Shown: piece by piece, positions 57,032-64,000 of the stretch
Numbering within the stretch: position 1 is the first letter of the stretch
Layout: each line of letters opens with the position of its first letter
Source of the DNA: Perkinsus marinus ATCC 50983
Taxonomy: Eukaryota > Perkinsozoa > Perkinsida > Perkinsidae
DNA length: 64,000 nucleotides
NCBI RefSeq assembly: GCF_000006405.1
Contig: NW_003205853.1
Coordinates: 155,044-219,043 of the forward strand
Reading direction: 5' to 3'
Translations under genes and position numbers: made by a program
The notes under the pieces: model-generated
Told to the model about the DNA's origin: nothing
Seen by the model: only the letters and a program-made list of their open reading frames with translations
The model's database searches: none

Positions 57032-58222
57032 ATGTCGTTGGCTGGCCATTTATCCACCGACCAAATAGCCGAGGCTAAGGAAGCGTTCTCGATGTTTGAT
57101 AGGGAATCTGAGGGAGGTAATTGGTGTTAGAGATGGTATTCATCCGTTTCGAAGGATCGTCTTAGCTGACGCAACGTGGAGCATTATATTTTTAAGCGCA
57201 AGATTAATGACTAGGCTTGCCGGGAATACTAACCCGACATTCAGTCGAGATGGTATTCCATTGATGCGGATTTTTTCTTATTCGCCTCTGATAATGGTGG
57301 CGTGAAATCTTCGAGGGGAATTTTTACTCTCGTGAACGGTGGGACCCGATTTGGCACTCATCTTCCCAAAGTAACGTTGTTATTACAATACGATGGATGC
57401 TCTTATAGCCGGTGTATTTTCTAGGCATCGGTAGAATTCATAAATCTGTAGTTGAACTCAGTTGACGTTGAAGCCTCCGTTTTCTAATGGGGTCTTCAAA
57501 AAATTATTTTCGTTCCGATATGCTGCAGCTCTGCAATACCACTCCATTCGCAAATCCTCTTTTAGAGATTCCTGTGGAGGAGCTTTCGACGGTGTTGAGG
57601 TCTCTGGGGTATAACTGCACAGCCGCGACTCTCCAACAGATGATTATTGACGCCGATCCTGAGGAAACCGGGAAGGTCCGTTTGTTACCTTCACTGCGCC
57701 ACGAAATTATTGTCGCTGTTCAGATTTCGGAAAACACTTTTCTCCGTCAAGTTTCTCGAGCTGAGCACGAGTCAATTCAAAGCTCGGCGACGGCCGCTCA
57801 ACTGGAGGGACTTCGGGTGGGTTCGGACTTATACTGTCGACGTGTATTTGTCGGCTAGGACGGTACTCGCTTTTTCTTCGATGGCAAATCTCCGGGAGAT
57901 ATCATCAAGTTGAATGAGATGGGAGACGACTCCATACCAAGCGACAGCCTTCTATATGTGTTGAAAAACATTGGAGAGAAGTAACGAGAGTAATGATCAC
58001 ATCTAAATGGTGTGAGGGGGTTCATTTAGGCTCAGTGATGAGGAGGCAGCTGAGCTCGGTCGGGAGATCCGTCAGCAAGAGCAGCAGCAGGCTAAGCTGG
58101 AGCAGTCTACGGCGAAACGAAATTCAGCGATGCAAGGCAACATTCATTTCAAAGATCTCCTCAAGGCTCTCGGTGTGGCACCTAAGGCGCCGGCCAAGGC
58201 CGCTGAATCAGCTGCAGTATAA
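57032..58222 (+). CDS. Calmodulin-like EF-hand protein
   Basis: Start SLAGHLSTDQIAEAKEAFSM then FDRESEG, like the calmodulin N-terminus but with a poor first loop. A later exon has IPVEELSTVLRSLGYNCTAA then TLQQMIIDADPEETGK. After introns: DGTRFFFDGKSPGDIIKLNE, SDSLLYVLKNIGEK, joined by a ~50 nt intron to LSDEEAAELGREIRQQEQQQ. The end is NIHFKDLLKALGVAPKAPAK plus AAESAAV, stop at 58222. Ca2+ loops are mostly degenerate, and the Gln-rich helix and Ala/Pro tail are unusual, so it is not calmodulin itself. The region 57110-57540 may hide one exon. Confidence 0.75.
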
Positions 58223-58269
58223 CATTGATAGAATCATTCATTTTCTGGATAGTTGAGTATTGGTTGAAA

Positions 58270-58345
58270 GTGTATGGGGTGGGAATCGAACCGGGGACCT
58301 CCAGTTACATGATGAATGGGAATGAGCGCCCAACTACTGGGCTAG
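58270..58345 (-). other. tRNA-like sequence (Met-like), antisense at the start of a plus-strand gene
   Basis: The minus strand reads tagcccagtagttgggcgct (A-box), catcatg around the anticodon position, then ggaggtccccggttcgattc (B-box) at normal spacing. The acceptor stem does not pair, so it is a pseudo-tRNA or SINE head. On plus it starts gtgtatgg and ends gggctag, so it could itself be a 76 nt GT-AG intron. Confidence 0.6.
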
Positions 58346-58729
58346 GCCTTGGTGATTATGACTCTTCTGATTCCGAGACCGAGGTTGTCGAGCAGCCTGG
58401 CCAGGGAGGGAAGAGAGGCCGATCGCCTCGAGGGGATGAAGGAGAGGCGGAGAAGTTGAAGAGGATAACCTCGTCTGGTCGGTGGTGCACTCCAGAACTC
58501 AATTCGACTACTCTCTTTCCCCTCAGGGACTAGCGTGGCAGCTGCCAAGAAGATGCAAGGAGGTTCTGGCGACGACACTATGATGAAGCTTCCGAGTGTT
58601 GATGATCTGTTGGGAGGCCGCCGGCGGCTCGTTGCTGACGCTCCACGGGCGCAGTCGTCAGTTCCGCTTCCTCAGCAAGCAAAGGCAGTGTTGATGATGC
58701 CTCCCCATGTAGATTGGGAGGGGGCATGA
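58312..58729 (+). CDS. Small acidic/basic nuclear-like protein, unidentified
   Basis: Exon 1 encodes GLGDYDSSDSETEVVEQPGQ then GKRGRSPRGDEGEAEKLKRI. A 49 nt intron (about 58482-58530) joins TSSG to TSVAAAKKMQGGSGDD, then TMMKLPSVDDLLGGRRRLVA and the C-terminus MMPPHVDWEGA at 58729. The LGDYDSSDSE start and LPSVDDLLGG segment resemble small nuclear proteins, but no family is assigned. If ATG 58312 is used, the first residues (MNGNERPTTG) are encoded by tRNA-like DNA. Confidence 0.6.
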
Positions 58730-59500
58730 CAGATGAGATGATGATGGTGGTATTAGGTACGTATGAAGGTGTCTAATGTGGTGACGGAGGATCAATACGC
58801 TCTAGGGAGGCGATCGTCGTAACTTTTAGAAGCACTACGTATTGTGTTGTAGTAGTGGACAGGGAAAACTCTTGCTGGAAAAGGTCGTGAATTCTTGAAC
58901 AAGAAAGAAAGGTTAGCAACAACAACAACGAAACCGGACGTCATGTCGTTCTAGCAAAGTCATTGAAAGGCAACTCCATAGATTGTCGATATCTGATAAT
59001 ACATGTTTCTAGAGGTACAGTCACAGCTGGAGTGGATACCTATTTCATAGAGCGTTGTACCATAGAGCATCAGCTTGCTTCAGAAGCAAGGTGGTGATGA
59101 TGTATGCGATGCTAGAACCACATCCATAATCACTCTGTCCCCCCAACCCGGTTTACTAATGACGACCATCTTCCTAGGTAAGAGCAGGACGAGAGACTTC
59201 AGCCAAAACGATTGATATAGGAAACCTAGCTTTGAACTCATCCACAAAAGCCTCGACGCCCTTGACTAACCCAAGGCTTATTGAGCGAAGCGATGAGTTG
59301 ACGCATGGCCTAAATCAACAAATAAGTGAAATGCCATACACCACAGTTCTCATCGCTACTGCCCTCACGAGCGCAAACTGACAACCCGAACATCGTCTCG
59401 AGAGGGAAGAAAACGGCAATTTATCAGCTACATGCTGGCATTAGTCGGGAGCATGGAGTTCATCTCCGCCATCATCTGTTATGATGCCTGGAACGCCAGA
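58730..59500. other. Intergenic or 3' region of a minus-strand gene
   Basis: No firm gene. A minus-strand segment near 59420 (PSRDDVRVVSLRS) may be a terminal exon of the next gene. Confidence 0.35.
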
Positions 59501-60846
59501 AAAGATGAGAATACGTAAGTAGGTGAAAAGGTCACCTAAATAGCGGTCAAGTTCTGCGAGATCCATATCTTCCGCGACTCGGTCCGGGACAATCGTATAT
59601 GTTGTACCACCTTGAGGAGCTTTCCTCGTTCTCTGCCGACGACCCTTGTGTAAATCAATAGTAATAACCGAATACCTCGGGAGGAAGTCCGACTTTACTG
59701 ATTATGGCCCCCCACCGCTCTAGTCTGCAAACTGATTGAGATCGCATCCAGTCGACATGGCCTATCATGAAGCTGTGATACGAACTGTCTGTTCGCAGAT
59801 CCAGACAACACGGTCGGCCGAGAGCCGCGAGAAATAACAGTAATGTTGTTGTTAGGCTCACCAGTTGAATTGCCTCGCACTGTACTCGCAGTGCCTGGCC
59901 GAGCTTCTGGGGCAACCGAGGGCTCGACAGTCCTTATGTTCACACAGTCACTACTGAGGCTCTCTACCATATCACACTGACAGAGTCTCTCAACCGTCAC
60001 ATTTTCATACGTTCAAGAGGAACACAGTCGAGATCAGGCTCAGTAGTCGTCATATTGCGGCTCTCAAATGTATGCCCACCGCTCAGAGGGCGGCGGCGGG
60101 GGCGACTCGATCTTCCGACAGAACTTCCTGGCCGAGAGCTCGGTACCAATCCTACAAATTGTGTAACACTCTTTTGTACTCCGTATAATAGGCGTTATCA
60201 TTGGAAGCGAAGAAATAACTAGTTCTCTGTTTTTGGCAAATATCTAGAGTGGGTGAATTTGAGGTAAATGCTATACTGAATATAGCGTAGTTCAGCATAC
60301 CGCTAACTGTGGGACTTTTGTACAGCATTGGATGCGAGAGGCTGCCCACCCACGTCGACTTGATACAGTTGAAGAGGACCGCTGGAGTTGCTTCTTCGCT
60401 AAGCTCTTCACTGGAAGGCTGTTGACAATAAGAAAGGATCCCGGAGAGACCTCGCTGGGGTCTTTTTTGGTGCTACCTGCAAAGCCAGAGTAAACCAAGC
60501 ATATTAAACATTGAAGCACACAGAGAGAGAACCGCTTAGCATTAGAGCGGAACAAAACGAGGACGAACGACCCACCGGCAGGAGCATGAGCCGTCTTGGG
60601 CCGAGCCCGGCCCGACTTCAGTGCTGATCCCTGAATGGGGGTATCCTCATTTTCACAATACTGTCGCCTCACTTTCACTCCATGATAAATCCAAGGGTGC
60701 TCAGATGCACTTGCTAGGAGCTCTGAGCTTGCCCTTTGTCGGGATAGGGAAGCTGCTGATCCCGTAATGGAGAGCTCAGCACAGTTATTCCCTAGAGGAG
60801 TGTCGCTATCGTTGCCTCCAACCAGTGGTGATGGGATTGAGACCAA
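59500..60846 (-). CDS. Unidentified multi-exon gene
   Basis: Start at 60846: MVSIPSPLVGGNDSDTPLGN, then SSELLASASEHPWIYHGVKV and SGRARPKTAHAPAG. After an intron: STKKDPSEVSPGSFLIVNSL. A middle exon reads VAPEARPGTASTVRGNSTGE with RQFVSQLHDRPCRLDAISIS, and a later one RKAPQGGTTYTIVPDRVAED with MDLAELDRYL. Ser/Pro/Arg-rich, probably disordered or regulatory. Exon joins are provisional. Confidence 0.45.
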
Positions 60847-60969
60847 CTGTCGCTTCCGTTCTGAGCGATACGACCATCGGTTATATCAACTTCATATTTC
60901 TTGTTCTCACGAGGGCAGGCACGACTCGCTTGCCTTAATGCGAGGCATCCGATATTTGTGTGATTTCAG

Positions 60970-61850
60970 AGCGCATAACATTGATTGTTGATAGTAATTC
61001 GACGGTTCGAATTCTCACCCGCTTTCTGTTTTAGCCTTAGATTTCTATACAACTTCATTGAACTGCTATCGAGACCATAACCCTTTTTCGCTTTGACTTT
61101 ATCCGATGGTATTTCACATGTTAGTTCAGTCCGGTTGACAGCTACTCCACGATTCTGAAAACACACTCTGGCCTTTAACAAACTGAGAACTTCTAGGATC
61201 GTTTCAACCGGAGAGTCAATGCTCTATAATGTTGCAAGTTCTACGGAAAGCCATAGAATGATGCACAACGGAGTTTCACCAATTTTACGTGGAGTGGCGT
61301 AATACTCCGTGAAAAACCCGATTTTCGCTGTATATAGAAGTCGTGAAATATATATATTTTACTATGTTTTTTTGTCTCACGGGTGAAACTCCAATGAGTT
61401 GTATGGTGACTCAGAAGCAGATCGTCTGTTTCTCACTCGGTGAATAGCTAAGCTGCTATTCGGTCGTCCCACATCTCCTCTTGCCGTTATTGTCATCAAT
61501 CGAGACGGTCCTCGGAAGTTTGCCGTTCTAGGTCTACGGACGAGGTTATCTGGCAGTGTAATTCACTTTTGACTTGTGGACTTTTCGTACTATAACTTTC
61601 CTGCTGAGCCGCCGTTTGTGCGATGTGGGCAGTACTCGGTCGGAGTTTGTCATCGCTAGTAGCTTTCATGCTTCCAGATGATCTTATGAGCCTTTTATTG
61701 CTATCAACGCTAGGACGAGTCAGCGTTTGTGAATCAGAGGAAAGCACCGCACTGAGGGAGTCAGTCATTGTTGAACAACATAGTTCCTCTCTTGCAGAAG
61801 ACCGCACCGGTATTGTTAGGTAGTATAAATCTCAAGCTAGACTACAATGT
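60970..61850 (-). CDS. Unidentified low-complexity coding exons
   Basis: Two minus-strand segments, 61807-61560 (SLSAVLSSDSQTLTRPSVDS then GSMKATSDDKLRPSTAHIA) and 61140-60985 (IPSDKVKAKKGYGLDSSSMK), look coding and flank a family A MITE, as would be expected of an intron. Possibly 5' exons of the gene starting at 60846 or a separate gene. Confidence 0.35.
61269..61395. repeat. MITE-like element, family A (copy 2)
   Basis: About 127 bp, gagtttcacc at the left and gggtgaaactccaat at the right, body shared with 5038-5172. Lies between coding-like minus exons. Confidence 0.85.
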
Positions 61851-62054
61851 ATTTTCTCGAACATGGACGCTTTTGACAAAACCAAGGTACACCCAATGCG
61901 CCATACTTCTCACCCTGTCAACCTCCAAATGAGGCAAAGGCATTCTAATACAGACTAACGGTTGTCTCGCAGTTTATTGTACTTTTAGTTCCGAGACCAC
62001 CGAACGATCTATACACGTAGGGGGTTCAATACCACACCAACGGCGACTCAACTC

Positions 62055-62693
62055 CTAAAAAATAATTCTTCTCACACGAGGGAGAGTGGGTGGTCGTCGA
62101 TTCGTTTCGACTTGCTGCCCGGCTCCCTCCTTCCTGCTATAGCTATCCTCCGCCCTCCTGCACTTTGCACAACATCTCCGTTCGGGTAATCCACAAACGG
62201 TCCAAATCGATATCGATTTGATAGCCATGAACATGACTCGAACTGTCCCGCCTGAAAGCAGTAAATCCTGGAAACGGTGAAGGACGAGTGAACCCGTATT
62301 CGGGACTTTTTGATCCACTAAAACTGGCGAAAGACTGATAATATCGAACAACAGTCTCGCCCCGGGCGACTCACCCTTCTCGGTATCATGCATATCAGGC
62401 TGATGTATGACCTAAATGGTACATTTAGGTCCCCCACATTTTTCCCATACGTTTAGGACATAATGGTTCCTGAATGGTCCAGGAATGGCTGATATTATCA
62501 GCCATTTCTGTACCATTTCCTCCTGGGTCAGAATCAAACATAAACAATCTTCACTTTCTCCCGAGGTATGCAGCCAATTTGAGCCCCTTTGACCACTATG
62601 AAAGAGATGACTGTCCGACGTTTGAGCAGTATCATCCCAAGAGGAGGAAATCCTGTCATCATCACCATAGTCAACTTCTTCGTTACCGTACAT
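62055..62693 (-). CDS. Probable coding region, reading frame unresolved
   Basis: Start MYGNEEVDYGDDDRISSSWD (62693) is acidic and plausible. Downstream, at 62260-62060, two overlapping frames look coding (RFGPFVDYPNGDVVQSAGGR in one, RVMFMAIKSISIWTVCG in the other), so splice joins cannot be decided by eye. Two hairpins at 62409-62431 and 62484-62506 lie between the segments. No family recognised. Confidence 0.35.
62409..62506. repeat. Two adjacent perfect hairpins
   Basis: gacctaaatg/catttaggtc (62409-62431, 3 nt loop) and aatggctgata/tatcagccatt (62484-62506). Between minus-strand coding-like segments; possible small foldback element. Confidence 0.8.
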
Positions 62694-63008
62694 ACCAACA
62701 CGACTCTGTTGATAATCTCAGGAGAGAGATGAAAAAAAACTTAACTTAATCACTTTTGGGACTTCGCCCTGAACTACTTCAACCGTTTCATGATGAACAA
62801 CGAAGTACCAAAATCTCAAGACAGCAAGATTGTTCTAGGGAGCGAATGATAATCTAACAACTGCAAGTCTATGCGACACTTTCTCTATCACGTTTTGTTT
62901 TGCTATTCACCCACATCTCCCCATCGACCAGCATTTATATTTCCCCGCACTGATAGTCAACACAATCCCATCACATATCGAGCACCAGGGATGTCATTAT
63001 CATGATAT
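62694..63008. other. Short intergenic region, nothing seen
   Basis: AT-rich spacer without recognisable feature. Confidence 0.5.
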
Positions 63009-63446
63009 TCAGTCTTCCGCCTCCTCATCTTCGTCATCAGGATTCTCACCAGCCTCGTCTTCCATCACATCTCCCTCATCCGCTGTATTCTCTCCCTGAC
63101 TTCCACCCTCCTCACCATGCTCCGGCTGCCCTGCGCCCCCCATGGCCTTTGCTCGCAACTCACTCAGTGCATAAATCTCCTACGACGACTAAACTAGACG
63201 TTATAGTAACCAAGAGCAACCCCACCGAAGGGCCGGGCTTGGCCTTAATCTCTCGTGCCACACGAGCCAGCTCCGCCTCAAGTCGATCGATAAGAGGAAA
63301 GGCCACCTGTCACGATTCAGTGTCATCGACGGACCACCTGTCCTCTGAACCTTCTCAGAAGAACGTTTGAGCTCCTCCCAGGCATCATCCAAATTCTTCT
63401 CCAACGTCTCCGATCGTTCATCAATTATTGGCATCATATCCTCCAT
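63009..63446 (-). CDS. Small coiled-coil protein with acidic tail, unidentified
   Basis: Start MEDMMPIIDERSETLEKNLD then DAWEELKRSSEKVQ (helical). A ~34 nt intron leads to VAFPLIDRLEAELARVAREI then KAKPGPSVG. The last exon gives ALSELRAKAMGGAGQPEHGE and an Asp/Glu-rich end (NPDDEDEEAED), stop at 63009. The amphipathic helices plus acidic tail look nuclear; no family assigned. Confidence 0.55.
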
Positions 63447-63830
63447 ATAGAGTAAATATCTAACGACCCGACTGGAAGCCTATAGCGATGGCGAATCCTT
63501 CAACCCTATTTCCATCATCATCACCACAACAATTAAAATTTCTATTGCGCATCATCTAAGCATAGGTCGACTCTAGAGGCCCCTTAACTGACGTGAAGTA
63601 TAAGACGGCCGAGCCCACCCTGAGCCTGGCACTCTCCTGCATCGCACTGATCCGGAAGACGCGATGACCAGTCCGGTAGTATTCGGACGATTACTAAGCT
63701 AAGGCCATCATGGTCGCCAGCTTCCCTTCAGCGTATCTCCTCTCTCCAATTTGGCTCATCTCAGTATCAACCTCCGACACGCCAGTCGCCAACTAAGGCA
63801 AGGAAGGCAGCCTCATTATTGTGAGAGGAC
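63447..63830. other. Intergenic, nothing recognised
   Basis: Spacer between two minus-strand genes with similar acidic C-termini; no RNA or repeat seen. Confidence 0.4.
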
Positions 63831-64000
63831 TCAGCAACACACCCCCTTCTTTGATGCATCGCGATCCCGACCGGGTTCGCCAGTTCGTTCCCTCGGTGGC
63901 TCATCACTCTCCTCTCCCGCCGACTCGTCAGCTCTCTCACCTCCGTCATCTTCTTCCTCCACTTCCTCATCGCCCTCACCTTCCCCGTCATAATCTTCAT
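63831..64000 (-). CDS. C-terminus of an acidic protein (partial, runs off the window)
   Basis: The frame EDYDGEGEGDEEVEEEDDGG then ERADESAGEESDEPPRERTG ends KKGVCC and a stop at 63831. The rest lies beyond position 64000. Strongly acidic, probably nuclear or disordered. Confidence 0.45.
   Translation of the reverse strand, partial: EDYDGEGEGDEEVEEEDDGGERADESAGEESDEPPRERTGEPGRDRDASKKGVCC

Noticed and set aside
57032-58222. True calmodulin or troponin C
   Set aside because: The Ca2+ loops lack most ligands and the C-terminus is Gln/Ala/Pro-rich; only the calmodulin-like start is conserved.

Overview
This is a nuclear eukaryotic contig, most likely from a Perkinsus-like alveolate (Perkinsozoa). 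That placement is inference. The support is dense protein-coding genes cut by very short GT-AG introns (many 44-61 nt), flagellar genes (centrin, WDR31-like, DNAAF5-like), two alveolate-style prohibitin-like SPFH genes, a secreted subtilisin and an AAAP amino-acid transporter. No bacterial operons, CRISPR arrays or phage genes were seen. Most exons are too short to stand out as long ORFs; I recovered gene models by stitching exons on conserved family motifs, so internal exon borders are approximate.

Layout. 0.2-11 kb, minus strand: a SMYD-type SET-MYND methyltransferase, centrin, GINS subunit Psf2, an M20 dipeptidase (CNDP2-like) and a WDR31-like WD40 protein; then a small secreted protein on plus. 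12-18 kb, plus: a HEAT-repeat gene resembling dynein assembly factor DNAAF5, with a tRNA-Arg(CCU) gene nested antisense in one intron. 18.8-28.2 kb, minus: a DUF2009 gene, two unidentified genes and two tandem SPFH/prohibitin-like paralogues separated by a ~720 bp (TAC)n array. 28.3-35.6 kb: a complete LTR retrotransposon with apparently identical 250 bp LTRs and one 2269-codon gag-pol ORF. 36-37.5 kb: minisatellite, degenerate repeats and a dead transposase fragment. 38.3-45.8 kb, plus: an acylated glycine-zipper protein, NIP7, an AAAP transporter followed by a ~1.1 kb inverted duplication ending in a 100-N gap, a small membrane protein, and a nitronate monooxygenase whose model ends in SKL. 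46-56 kb: an unidentified minus gene, a duplicated ~310 bp repeat, a secreted subtilisin and a DxD glycosyltransferase with an in-frame stop. 57-64 kb: an EF-hand protein, a small nuclear-like protein and several unidentified minus genes.

Cross-cutting patterns. (i) tRNA-like B-box segments recur, often inside short introns. (ii) Two families of short terminal-inverted-repeat elements (MITE-like) sit mostly in introns. (iii) Three genes for cilium/basal-body proteins lie within 15 kb. (iv) Many palindromic hairpins occur in intergenic or intronic DNA.
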